From: JABFXX01 sp046160585
Lineage (GTDB): Bacteria > Myxococcota_A > Polyangia > Haliangiales > Haliangiaceae
Assembly: GCA_046160585.1 (NCBI GenBank)
Contig: JBJXGN010000171.1
Location: 14,036-78,035 of the forward strand
Length of the DNA stretch: 64,000 nt
Direction: 5' to 3'
Shown piece by piece: positions 26,134-35,087 of this stretch (position 1 is the stretch's first letter; each line of letters opens with the position of its first letter). The notes under the pieces are model-generated. The model was not told the origin of the DNA. It worked only from the letters and a program-made list of their open reading frames with translations, and did not search any database. The position numbers and the translations under genes are program-made.

Positions 26134-27996
26134 ATGCCACGCCTGGCAACTGGGCTTCGTGCGTTCTTTGTGTGCAGTCTCCTCGCCGGTGTCGCGTCCG
26201 CGCAGCCGGCGGGAAACGTGCCGATCGACTCGTTTCGTCCCGCGATGGACTCGCGCGGATACCTGACCCTCAACGCATCGCAGGTACTCGGGCACGGCGA
26301 GCTGTCGTTCGGTCTCGGCTCGTTGTCGTGGGGACATCGACTCCTCGAGTTCGAGGGCGATAACGGCGCGACGTACACCGTCGACGACGTCGTGACGGCC
26401 ACGCTCGTCGCGGCGGTGGGCATGAAGCTCGGTCCAGTGGAGCTCGAGTTCGGCGCGTCGATGCCGCTCTCGATCATGGCGGGCGATCGCGGCCCGGATG
26501 ATCTCGGCGCGCTCGGCGATCCCAACGACGACATGATCTACAAGCTCGACGGACAAGGCATCGGCAACGTGGGCCTGCACCTGAAGACGCGGTTCTTGAA
26601 GTCGAGCCGGCCACCGAATGTCGGCCTCGGGCTCATCGCGTCGCTCTATTTGCCGACCGCGACGAAGAATGCGTTCCTCGGCGAGGCGAAGCTGACACCG
26701 CAGATCATGGGCATCGTCGACAAGGAGTTCGGCCGCCAGCGCCGGCTGCGCGTCTCTCTTAACGCGGGCATGCGCATGCGCCAGACGACGACGTTTACCG
26801 ACGTGGGCGACGGCGGCGCGGATCCGACGATGGGTACGATCACCGCGAGCGCCGAGGTTCCGTTCGGAGTCGGCGTCGCGTACGCGATCGCAAAGCAGAA
26901 GTTCGACGTGGTCGGCGAGGTGATCGGATCGATCCCGCTCGGCGAGAACACGGACTATCAGCCGCTCGAGGCGATCGGAGGAGTGAAGGTCTATCTCGCG
27001 CGCAACTCCTTCCTATCGCTCGGCGCGGGACGCGGTCTCGTGCCGGCGAAGGGCGCGAACCCAGACGTGCGCGCATTCATCGGCATCGTGTTCGAGCCGA
27101 ACCTTGGCGATCGCGACGGCGACGGGCTCAAGGACGACGTCGATCGTTGTCCCGACGATCCCGAGGATAAGGACGGCTGGGAGGACGAGAACGGTTGCCC
27201 GGATCCAGACAACGATCGCGACTCGATCCTCGACGAGGACGACAAGTGCCCGCTGATCCCGGAGAACATGAACGGCTGGCAGGACGAGGACGGCTGCCCC
27301 GATGGCGTGAAGAACGATCGCGACGGCGACTCGATTCTCGACGACGTCGATCGTTGCCCGGACGATCCGGAGGACTTCGACGACTTCGAGGATGAGGACG
27401 GCTGCCCCGATCTCGACAACGACAACGACCGCATCCTCGACGTCGACGATCTGTGCCCGAACGATCCCGAGGACGACGACAACTTCGAGGACGAGGATGG
27501 CTGTCCGGACACGGACAACGACAAGGACATGATCCTCGATCGCGACGACAAGTGTCCGAACGACAAGGAGACTTACAACAATGTCGACGACAAGGATGGC
27601 TGTCCCGACGAGGAGCGCGGCGTCGTGAAGCTCAGGGACAGCGAGATCATCACGATGAAGCCGATCAACTTCAAGCTCGACTCCGACATCATCGAAGGGA
27701 ACAGCTACTACATCCTCGACGCCGTCGTCGCGACGATGAAGGGCAACCCGGACATCATGTTGATCGAGGTCGCGGGCCACACCGACGAGCAGGGCAGCGA
27801 CGCGCACAACCTCGACCTCAGCGAGCGTCGCGCGGCGTCGGTCGTGCGCTACCTGACCGAACACGGCGTGGACAACCCGCGCCTCGAGTCGGCCGGATAT
27901 GGCGAGTCGCAGCCAAAGATCCGCGAGAGCAACCAGCGCGCCTACGCGATCAACCGTCGCGTCGAGTTCGTGATCCTCAAACGCGACGTGCCGTGA
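26134..27996 (+). CDS. OmpA-family outer-membrane protein with TSP3-type calcium repeats
   Basis: A 620-residue protein. A signal peptide is cleaved after VASA (about residue 23). Residues about 24-325 look like an outer-membrane beta-barrel with alternating aromatic strands. From about 328 to 495 there are five to six acidic repeats of the form DxDGDGxxDDxDxCPDDPED, the thrombospondin type 3 calcium-binding pattern. The C-terminus (about 510-615) is an OmpA peptidoglycan-binding domain with VAGHTDEQGSDAHNLDLSERRAASVVRYL. It likely ties the outer membrane to the wall. AAGGA precedes the ATG. Confidence 0.92.
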   Translation: MPRLATGLRAFFVCSLLAGVASAQPAGNVPIDSFRPAMDSRGYLTLNASQVLGHGELSFGLGSLSWGHRLLEFEGDNGATYTVDDVVTATLVAAVGMKLGPVELEFGASMPLSIMAGDRGPDDLGALGDPNDDMIYKLDGQGIGNVGLHLKTRFLKSSRPPNVGLGLIASLYLPTATKNAFLGEAKLTPQIMGIVDKEFGRQRRLRVSLNAGMRMRQTTTFTDVGDGGADPTMGTITASAEVPFGVGVAYAIAKQKFDVVGEVIGSIPLGENTDYQPLEAIGGVKVYLARNSFLSLGAGRGLVPAKGANPDVRAFIGIVFEPNLGDRDGDGLKDDVDRCPDDPEDKDGWEDENGCPDPDNDRDSILDEDDKCPLIPENMNGWQDEDGCPDGVKNDRDGDSILDDVDRCPDDPEDFDDFEDEDGCPDLDNDNDRILDVDDLCPNDPEDDDNFEDEDGCPDTDNDKDMILDRDDKCPNDKETYNNVDDKDGCPDEERGVVKLRDSEIITMKPINFKLDSDIIEGNSYYILDAVVATMKGNPDIMLIEVAGHTDEQGSDAHNLDLSERRAASVVRYLTEHGVDNPRLESAGYGESQPKIRESNQRAYAINRRVEFVILKRDVP

Positions 27997-27999
27997 CGG

Positions 28000-30900
28000 T
28001 CACTCCTGGAGACACACGATCTTGCGGTTCTCCTGGGTGCAAGACCCACCGCTGAACGGAGGGTAGTCCCACCAGACGCTGAGGCTCGTATCGCCCGCAT
28101 AGCCGGCCTTGCTCTTCCCTTGTGCCGTCCAGCTATCGCAGCTCACACCGGAGCCGAGGGTCAGCGGCAACGTCGAGCCCGACCAATTGATGGTTTTTCC
28201 GAAGCGCACGCTGCCATTTGCGTTGCTGTTCGGCGCCGTGATGAGGTTCGTCAGCGCGTCGTTGGCGAGATCCGCGGCGCGAGCGACGATCGGGAGCTTG
28301 TCGCTTACACGAATCCACGTCGGCCGGTCCAAGTCGAAGCGCGAGATCGCCGGCCTCGTGTCCGTCGAGAGCAACGCGAGGAAGTTGCCGGGCAGACCCG
28401 CCACCGTGGACTCGGCCTTGCAGATCGCATCCGCCTGGGCGATGCCCATGCTGTTGATGTTGAAGTTCGCGGTCGACGTGAACGCGAGACGTCCAGACGA
28501 CGGTGCTGCGTCGACGCTCGCGGCGCGGTCATAGCCGAGACACAAAAGGCGCGCGGTCGTGGTAGCGCAGTTCTGCACGTCGGTGTTCACGGCCATCGAG
28601 CTCGACGCGCTCGCGAGACCATACACGCCTGCGCCCTGCGGGTTTCCGCCACCCCAGTAGACGAAGATCGGAACGGTACCCACGATGAGCGTGGAGCACG
28701 AACCCGCGTACGTGCCGTCGGCGTTCGAGCCCGTCCACACACGCGGCGCGGACACCGACGTCGGCGGTCCGATGAGGTCGCGGCTGCGGTCCCAGCGCGG
28801 CGGATAGAAGACGACGCTGTTCGCCAGATCGCCGAGGGTGTTGAACACCGCGGCACCGTCGGGACGGCGCCAGCCACTCGCGTTCGCGTTGAGGTTCGCG
28901 AGCCGCGTCTTGAAGTCCACCTGCGGGGTGTCCGAGAGGAAGGCGACGAACTTCGTGTTCTGCTTCGGACCGTCTCCGACGAGCTGGCCGGCCTCGGCGT
29001 TACACAGATCGGCCGCACCGGAGAAGCCACCGATCTCCGACACCGCGTACGCGCGGCTCGTCGCGAAGATGATGTTCGGTGCCAGTGCGAACGTCGCCGT
29101 CACAGATGTCGCCGCCGTGACCGTCACGGTGCACTGCGTTCCGACCGGCGTTCCCGCGCACGCGCCACCCCAGGCGACGTGCTCGCTCGCGGTGCTGCCC
29201 GAGCCGCCGGGGGTCGCCGTGAGCGTGACGGTGGTGTTGTAGTCGAAGGTCGCGCTACACGTTCCGCTTCCTGCGGCGCAGTTCGAGATCCCCGAGGGCG
29301 ACGAGTCGATCGTGCCGATTCCGGTCACCGTCGCGGTGAGCACGTGCTTGGTCTTGTTGAACGTCGCGATCACCGTCGTGTTCCCCGCCGGCGTCGTGCT
29401 GCAAGTTCCCATGCCCGAGCAGCCGCCGCCGCTCCAGCCCGCGAACTCCGAGCCCGGCGTCGTCGGCGTCGCGACCAATACGTATGACGCGCCCGCGAGC
29501 GCAGTCTCGTTGCAGTCACCACCGCAGTTGATCGTGCCGGCGGGCATCGACACGACGGTACCCGTGCCGTTGCCGTTCTTGTCGACCTGTAGCGTGTACA
29601 GCGGTGTGAACGTCGCCCTCACGCTCTGCGCCATCGTCATGTCGACGACGCATGCACCCATTCCCGTGCACGCACCCATCCAGCCCGTGAACTGGAAGCC
29701 GGAACCCGCCGACTGCGTGAGCGTGACGTCGGTGCCATGCGTGTACGTGCCCTGGCAATCGTTGCCGCACGAGATCTGCGGCCCGGTGACGGTGCCCGTA
29801 CCGACGACGGTGACGTCCAGGTTGTAACTCTTGATCGTGTAGTTCGCCGTGACGGTCTGCGCGCTCGTCATATCGATGACGCACGCCCCGGTGCCCGTAC
29901 ACGCGCCGCTCCAATTCGAGAAGTTCGAGTCACCGTTCGGAACCTGCGTGACGGTGACGTCAGTGCCGTGCGTGAAGCTCTCGCTGCAGTCGCTGGGGCA
30001 CGAGATGTTCGGCGCGCTGACGACACCGGTACCGCTGCCGGCGATCGCTGCGGTGAGCGTGTACGAGTTGATCGTGAACGTCGCCGTGACGGCCTGCGCC
30101 TGGGTCATGTCGACGACACACGCACCAATGCCCGTACACGCGCCACCCCAACCCGTGAACGTGTAGCCCGTTCCCGCCATCTGCGTGAGCGTGACGTCGG
30201 TGCCGTGCGTGTACGTGCCCTGGCAATCATCGGGGCACGAGATGTTGCCCGCGTGCGTCACGGTGCCCATGCCCGTGACGGTGACGTCGAGGTCGTACGA
30301 GTTGATCGTGAACGTCGCGGTCACGTTGCGCGCCTGCGTCATGTTCACGTTGCACGCGCCCGTGCCACTGCAGTCACCACCCCAGCTGGTGAACGTGTAG
30401 CCCGGCTCCTCGGTCGCGGTGAGCATGACGGTGACGCCGTGGTTGTAGTTTTGCGAGCAGTCACCCGGGCACGTGATGCCCGCCGGCGTCGACGAGATCG
30501 AGCCGCCGCTCGTGGAGCTCGTCGTGAGCGCATACGACTTGATCGTGAACTGGGCGTTGACCGTCGTGGCGGCCGTCACCGTGACGTCGCACGTCGGCGC
30601 GTTGCCGGTGCAGCCACCGCCGCTCCAGCCCGTGAAGTTCGACGACGCGGACGGTGCGGCCGACAGCTCGACGACGCTGCCGTGGTTGTACGCCTCGTTG
30701 CAATCGCTGCCGCACGCGATACCGCCCGGATCCGACGAGACTGTGCCGGTACCCGTACTGCCCGTCTTCGTGACGTCGAGGACGTAGCTCTTGAGCGTGA
30801 ACGTGCCGGTCACGGTCTTGGCGGCGTCCATGGTGACAACACACGTCCCGGTGCCCGAACACGGCAAACCCCACCCCGTGAACGTCGAGCTACCGGCCGG

Positions 30901-31668
30901 AGCGGCAGTCAGCGTGACCATCTGGTTCGCCTGGAACACGAACGAACATGTGCCGGGACAGTTGATACCAGCGGGGGCGGAGGTGATGGTGCCGGCGCCG
31001 TTGCCGCCGCGCGTGACGATGAGCGAGAGGTCGTCGAGAGCGAACGCTGCGCTGATCGCCGTGTCTGCGGTGATGGTCAGATCGCACGTGCCCGTGCCGG
31101 TACACGCTCCACCCCAACCGATGAAGTTGTTGAGCGCGACCGGCGTCGCGGTGAGCGAGATCATCGTGCCGTGATCGACGGTGATGGTGCAGCCCGCACC
31201 CACGCCGCAGTTCAGGCCATTGCCCGCCACGGTGCCGTCGCCGGTGCCGGCCTTGGTGACCGTCACGGCGTAGGTCTTCAGCGTGAACGTCGCGGTGACC
31301 GACGTCGATGCATCGACCGTCACTTCACACACCGGCGTCGCGCCGCTGCACGCACCGCCCCAACCGGTGAACACCGAGCTCGGATCCGGCTCGGCGGTCA
31401 GCGTGATCATCGTTCCTTCTTCGAAGCTCGCATCGCAGGTCGAGCCGCAGTCGATGCCCGCCGGTGTCGACGTGATCCGGCCGGAGCCGTTTCCACTCGT
31501 GGTGACCCCGAGCTCGACGTCGGTCGGCGGAATCACCGGGGCGTCCTCCGGTGGTCCGTCGATCATCGCGTCCAAAACCACGGGCGCGTCCGGAAGCTTG
31601 TTGGTGTTTCCGTCGTCACCACAGGCCACGATCGACGCCGCGACCACCACGAGGCTAATGCGAATCAT
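28000..31668 (-). CDS. Large lipoprotein with ten InlB-B/Flg_new-like repeats
   Basis: A 1222-residue secreted lipoprotein. The start is placed at ATG 31668, giving MIRISLVVVAASIVAC with a lipobox. About ten repeats of 70-80 residues follow, each with the pattern GTVTS..GIxCxxxCxxxYxHGTxVTLTAxxxxGxxFTGWGGACTGTGxC and then VTATFxxxSYxLxV, like the bacterial InlB-B-type beta repeat. Each holds paired cysteines, so disulfides are likely. The last 370 residues form two related domains (FATSRAYAVSEIGG... and FTSTANFNINSMGIAQADAICK) resembling DUF1554-type lectin-like folds. A surface adhesin or stalk is plausible, but no function is shown. Confidence 0.85.
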   Translation of the reverse strand: MIRISLVVVAASIVACGDDGNTNKLPDAPVVLDAMIDGPPEDAPVIPPTDVELGVTTSGNGSGRITSTPAGIDCGSTCDASFEEGTMITLTAEPDPSSVFTGWGGACSGATPVCEVTVDASTSVTATFTLKTYAVTVTKAGTGDGTVAGNGLNCGVGAGCTITVDHGTMISLTATPVALNNFIGWGGACTGTGTCDLTITADTAISAAFALDDLSLIVTRGGNGAGTITSAPAGINCPGTCSFVFQANQMVTLTAAPAGSSTFTGWGLPCSGTGTCVVTMDAAKTVTGTFTLKSYVLDVTKTGSTGTGTVSSDPGGIACGSDCNEAYNHGSVVELSAAPSASSNFTGWSGGGCTGNAPTCDVTVTAATTVNAQFTIKSYALTTSSTSGGSISSTPAGITCPGDCSQNYNHGVTVMLTATEEPGYTFTSWGGDCSGTGACNVNMTQARNVTATFTINSYDLDVTVTGMGTVTHAGNISCPDDCQGTYTHGTDVTLTQMAGTGYTFTGWGGACTGIGACVVDMTQAQAVTATFTINSYTLTAAIAGSGTGVVSAPNISCPSDCSESFTHGTDVTVTQVPNGDSNFSNWSGACTGTGACVIDMTSAQTVTANYTIKSYNLDVTVVGTGTVTGPQISCGNDCQGTYTHGTDVTLTQSAGSGFQFTGWMGACTGMGACVVDMTMAQSVRATFTPLYTLQVDKNGNGTGTVVSMPAGTINCGGDCNETALAGASYVLVATPTTPGSEFAGWSGGGCSGMGTCSTTPAGNTTVIATFNKTKHVLTATVTGIGTIDSSPSGISNCAAGSGTCSATFDYNTTVTLTATPGGSGSTASEHVAWGGACAGTPVGTQCTVTVTAATSVTATFALAPNIIFATSRAYAVSEIGGFSGAADLCNAEAGQLVGDGPKQNTKFVAFLSDTPQVDFKTRLANLNANASGWRRPDGAAVFNTLGDLANSVVFYPPRWDRSRDLIGPPTSVSAPRVWTGSNADGTYAGSCSTLIVGTVPIFVYWGGGNPQGAGVYGLASASSSMAVNTDVQNCATTTARLLCLGYDRAASVDAAPSSGRLAFTSTANFNINSMGIAQADAICKAESTVAGLPGNFLALLSTDTRPAISRFDLDRPTWIRVSDKLPIVARAADLANDALTNLITAPNSNANGSVRFGKTINWSGSTLPLTLGSGVSCDSWTAQGKSKAGYAGDTSLSVWWDYPPFSGGSCTQENRKIVCLQE

Positions 31669-31843
31669 GTCGCCCGATTCTACGTCGGTCGGACCAAGAA
31701 ACTCCTCGATGATCTTGTGTGGACGTGCGTCAACCGATGGGTCGGGTACCACACCGCACACATCCTGCTGCTCGCAGCTGTGACTTGTGTAGCGGCGACC
31801 ACGAATGCCGCTCCCGTGGGACAGACTCGGCCCGCAAGAACGA

Positions 31844-32824
31844 TCAATTCACAGCACGCATCGCCGCGTTCGACTCTTCCGTCGCGAGCTGGATGCGGAT
31901 GCGCACGGGGTTGTCCTCGTGATCGAGGTCCAGATAGATCGGGAACACGCCGTCACCCCAGCTCGTGAAGAACAGCATCATCTGGGTGTCGGCGAGCGCC
32001 AGCGTTCCCGCGCCCGACGGGTTCGCGCGTGCGGCGGCGAGCGCCTGGAAGTGATGCGAGTGCGGGCGGAAGTCGATGTTGAGGAGCCATTTGTGGTCGG
32101 CCTTGAGGATCTCGGCCTCGAAGACCTTGGCCTCCGCGTCGGCGACCGAGAGATCGACCCAGCCGTAGCCCTCCTTGGTGCGGGGCGCCCGGAGCGCGCT
32201 CGCGAGGAGACCTTCATCGCGGCCCCAGAACACGACGTCGGCGAGCCCGTCGAGGCTGTCGTCGTGTTGCCAGTGATCGAGTGCTGCGTGGTCCATGCAG
32301 ACGAGCCGCGCGAAGTCGACGCCGGCCTCGCCGAGCTTCTTGGTGTTGTAGATGTCGCCGCGTCCGAGGTCGATCGTCACGTGCTCCCAGCAATCGGCGA
32401 AACGCCCGCGCCCGACGCGCGTCCCGGTGACGGTCAGCGGGCGATCCTTGGGCACGTTGCACCGCACGATCGCCGGCTCGAGCGCATCGCGCGGCATGTA
32501 GCCGACGAGGCCGACGTCGAAGATGGCGAGCGAGCCCGACGGAACCGTGATCTGACCGAGCTCCTCGATCACGGGCTTGGTGGCGGCCGCTCGGGTCGCG
32601 ATGTCGTCGCGTCGCTCGCGCGCGACCTCTGGTGACGGCGCAGACACCGACGCCCGCGGCGCCGACGAGGGCGCAGCGGGCTTCGTTGCTCTCGCTGGTT
32701 TCGACTTCTTCTTCTTCGCGACCGCCTTCTTTGCGGCCGTCTTCGCGACGGGCTTCGCCTTCGCTTTCGGTTTCGCTTTCGCGGCTGGCTTGCCCTTCTT
32801 CGAAATGACCTTCTTCTTCGCCAC
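31844..32824 (-). CDS. DUF4241-like protein with a lysine-rich N-terminal tail
   Basis: A 326-residue protein. The first 60 residues are a Lys/Ala/Pro tail (KAKPVAKTAAKKAVAKKKK...) like histone H1 tails. The rest matches the DUF4241 pattern: ITVPSGSLAIFDVG near the front of the domain and FFTSWGDGVFPIYLDLDHEDNPVRIRI at its end. It has no signal peptide, so it is presumably cytosolic and could bind nucleic acid through its tail. It lies ten bases behind the next lipoprotein gene on the same strand. A second protein of the same build is encoded at 44792-45679. Confidence 0.65.
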   Translation of the reverse strand: MAKKKVISKKGKPAAKAKPKAKAKPVAKTAAKKAVAKKKKSKPARATKPAAPSSAPRASVSAPSPEVARERRDDIATRAAATKPVIEELGQITVPSGSLAIFDVGLVGYMPRDALEPAIVRCNVPKDRPLTVTGTRVGRGRFADCWEHVTIDLGRGDIYNTKKLGEAGVDFARLVCMDHAALDHWQHDDSLDGLADVVFWGRDEGLLASALRAPRTKEGYGWVDLSVADAEAKVFEAEILKADHKWLLNIDFRPHSHHFQALAAARANPSGAGTLALADTQMMLFFTSWGDGVFPIYLDLDHEDNPVRIRIQLATEESNAAMRAVN

Positions 32825-32834
32825 GTCTCCGAGA

Positions 32835-34478
32835 CTATTCGATCTCGCCCTTCAGCATCACGTACCCGTCATCCGCACCGAGCGACACGTTCCGCATCTG
32901 GAGACCGGCGATGGCGGGCATCGGGATGGCAACCAGGAGCTTCGAGATCGCCTCGATCTGGGCCGCGAGGCAGACCTGGGTGGCCCGCTCGAGGTCCGAG
33001 TCCGACAGGCGCGTCGCGTTCTCGATGTCGTCGAGGACCGTGGCGTACGCGGTCGGCTTGCCGAGTTGGATCGCGACGCCGTAGCCATTGGACGCGGGGA
33101 CGATCTGGAGGTCGATGCTCGCGTTGATCGCAGCGCGGCCGACAGCGGTGCCGTTCTGCTCGAACGTCGAGATCATGTCGCCGATGACGACCTTCATCTT
33201 GCCGTCGGTGGGATCAGCCGAGAGGAACGGCGGCAGCGTCATCGACATCGCCGTGTTGTTGAACGTGCCGCCGTCGGCGTGCATCTCGAGGTTCAACAGG
33301 CCGATCGCCTTCACTTCGGCAAACATCTCGTTCGCGAGATCGTCGGCGAGACCGAGTGCGAAGCCGCTGCCCGCGTCGAGCGACGGCAGGCCGTTGTCCG
33401 TGAAGATGAAGCCCGGGCTCGACTCGCTACCCGCGATTACCATCTTCGTCGCGAGGGAGATCATCGCGCCGTTGCCGTCGATGTCGATCGCCGTCGGGTC
33501 GACCTCCATCGTGAGCGACTTGCCCATCACGTCGACGACCTGCGGACCCGCGAGGCCGCCGAGCGCCTTGTTCATCATCGGCTCCATCGCGAGCGGTGCG
33601 GCCTTCGAGATGATCCACCCGGCGGCCGTATCGAGGTTCAGGAAGTCGATGATGTCGCCGGGGATGCCGCCGGCCTGGATGTCGAGGCCGGTGATCTGCA
33701 CCGTCTCGTTCGTGAGCGCCGTCTTGAAGCCCTGGTTGCCCGACGGCTCGACGACGAGCGTGCCGGCGACGACGACCTTCGGGGCGCGGATGCGGATGTT
33801 GTGGTTGCCGTCGATGCACGCCAGCGCGTAGCGCGCGCGAGACGCGACGTCGAGGTTGTCGACCTGCGCGCGAAACTGGAGTCCCTGCAGCGTCGGGATG
33901 ATCGAGATCTCGACGTTGCCGAGGTTCACGTCGTCGACGAAGTAGCGAGCGAAGTTGCAGTCCTCGGTCTCGTCGCTCCAGCGCGCCATCGGCTGCAGCG
34001 GAGCGAGCATCGCACCGAGATCGATCGACTCGATCATCGGTCCCGCCGCGGCCGACAGCTTCGCGAACGCCTGCTTCGACATCGCGACCTGGATCGCGTC
34101 CTCGATGTTCGAGCCGACCGGACGGAGCTGCCCGGCGTGTACCGCGCGCGTGTCCTGTGCCTTCTGTCCCGCGGCGTCGCGTGCCTCGGTGTGGATCAGC
34201 GTTGCGCCCGACTTGATGGAGACCGTCGCGGTGAACGTGCCGTCGGCGTTCAGTGTCGCCTGCACGTTGTTCACGAGCACCTTCTCGATTGCCTCACCCG
34301 ACTCCGGGTTCGGCGTCACGATGCCGGTCACCACGACCGCACCCGCACCACTCTGGATTAGGCTGCGCTGCGGCGAGGTCACCTTCAGGACCGGTGGGTC
34401 CTTCAGCTCGACTGGAACGTCGGTGCACGCGGTGGCAGCGAGGAGGGAGAGGCTGGTGGCAAAGAGGAGAGGGCGCAT
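32835..34478 (-). CDS. Lipoprotein of unknown function, possible TULIP-like fold
   Basis: A 547-residue lipoprotein (MRPLLFATSLSLLAATAC lipobox). Residues about 25-110 look like an Ig-type beta-sandwich (VTGIVTPNPESG...TFTATVSIKSGATLIHTEARDAAGQ). The remainder is long, hydrophobic and beta-rich with paired helices. Its last segment (IPMPAIAGLQMRNVSLGADDGYVMLKGEI) recalls the ends of BPI/TULIP lipid-transfer proteins. If right, it could carry lipids at the outer membrane. I do not recognise a bacterial family with certainty. It heads a two-gene unit with the DUF4241-like gene. Confidence 0.6.
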   Translation of the reverse strand: MRPLLFATSLSLLAATACTDVPVELKDPPVLKVTSPQRSLIQSGAGAVVVTGIVTPNPESGEAIEKVLVNNVQATLNADGTFTATVSIKSGATLIHTEARDAAGQKAQDTRAVHAGQLRPVGSNIEDAIQVAMSKQAFAKLSAAAGPMIESIDLGAMLAPLQPMARWSDETEDCNFARYFVDDVNLGNVEISIIPTLQGLQFRAQVDNLDVASRARYALACIDGNHNIRIRAPKVVVAGTLVVEPSGNQGFKTALTNETVQITGLDIQAGGIPGDIIDFLNLDTAAGWIISKAAPLAMEPMMNKALGGLAGPQVVDVMGKSLTMEVDPTAIDIDGNGAMISLATKMVIAGSESSPGFIFTDNGLPSLDAGSGFALGLADDLANEMFAEVKAIGLLNLEMHADGGTFNNTAMSMTLPPFLSADPTDGKMKVVIGDMISTFEQNGTAVGRAAINASIDLQIVPASNGYGVAIQLGKPTAYATVLDDIENATRLSDSDLERATQVCLAAQIEAISKLLVAIPMPAIAGLQMRNVSLGADDGYVMLKGEIE

Positions 34479-34685
34479 GGCTGGTCGGTCTCCTCAGCAA
34501 GCGAGAGACCAACGCAGCGGGCCCTACGTCGTGACCGAGTCCCCCACGATCCGCAATGGATCGAGTCGGTTAGACCACTGCCGATCGACGCGACGCGTCG
34601 GGAGGCACTGATGCGCAACTCGATCTTCCGGCCAGAGGATCGAGCGACCCCAACGGATCGGCGGGTCGCCTAGCCACTGCAAACG

Positions 34686-35030
34686 CTATCCAACGGTGAC
34701 CTTCGCGACGCCCTTCGAGGTCAACACCGCAGGGAGGCGCTGACGAAGATCACCCTGCAGTACGATGGTATCCCCGTCGACCGAGCCACCGCACCCGAGC
34801 GCCTGCTTGAGCTCCTTGCACCACTGCTCGAGCGCCGCGGGCGCGAGCCCGAGCTTTTCGACGATGGTCGCTTCTTTGCCGCCGCGCCCTTTTCGTTCCA
34901 TCCGAACAACCGCCCGCGCAGGACCTCGCGCGACAGGCTTCGTCTCCTTGGGCGCCGGTCCGGCGGGAAGATCGGCGCGCAGCTTCTCGAGAGACGCGAA
35001 CGGGTTCTTCGGGTCCTTCGTGCTCGTCAT
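34686..35030 (-). CDS. SUI1/eIF1-family protein (YciH-like)
   Basis: A 114-residue protein with a disordered first 35 residues and an SUI1 domain: RMERKGRGGKEATIVEKLGL, then CKELKQALGCGGSVDGDTIVLQGD and LTSKGVAKVTVG. This is the fold of eukaryotic eIF1 and bacterial YciH, which modulates start codon choice. The start is ATG 35030; the frame continues open upstream inside the divergent mannosidase gene, but that part is not coding. It is transcribed away from the neighbouring gene. Confidence 0.9.
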   Translation of the reverse strand: MTSTKDPKNPFASLEKLRADLPAGPAPKETKPVARGPARAVVRMERKGRGGKEATIVEKLGLAPAALEQWCKELKQALGCGGSVDGDTIVLQGDLRQRLPAVLTSKGVAKVTVG

Positions 35031-35087
35031 CGGCACACGCCAGCATACGCGACGCGACGTGGGATTTTCGCTGTTACAGTTGCGCGC

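Noticed and set aside
29737..31968. A 743-codon open frame on the + strand opposite the repeat lipoprotein.
   Set aside because: It is Arg- and Asp-rich with no motifs, and mirrors the repeats of the minus-strand gene.
34479..34685. Spacer between the TULIP-like lipoprotein and the SUI1 gene checked for a tRNA or small RNA.
   Set aside because: No cloverleaf, CCA end or T-loop sequence was visible, and no convincing promoter or hairpin.
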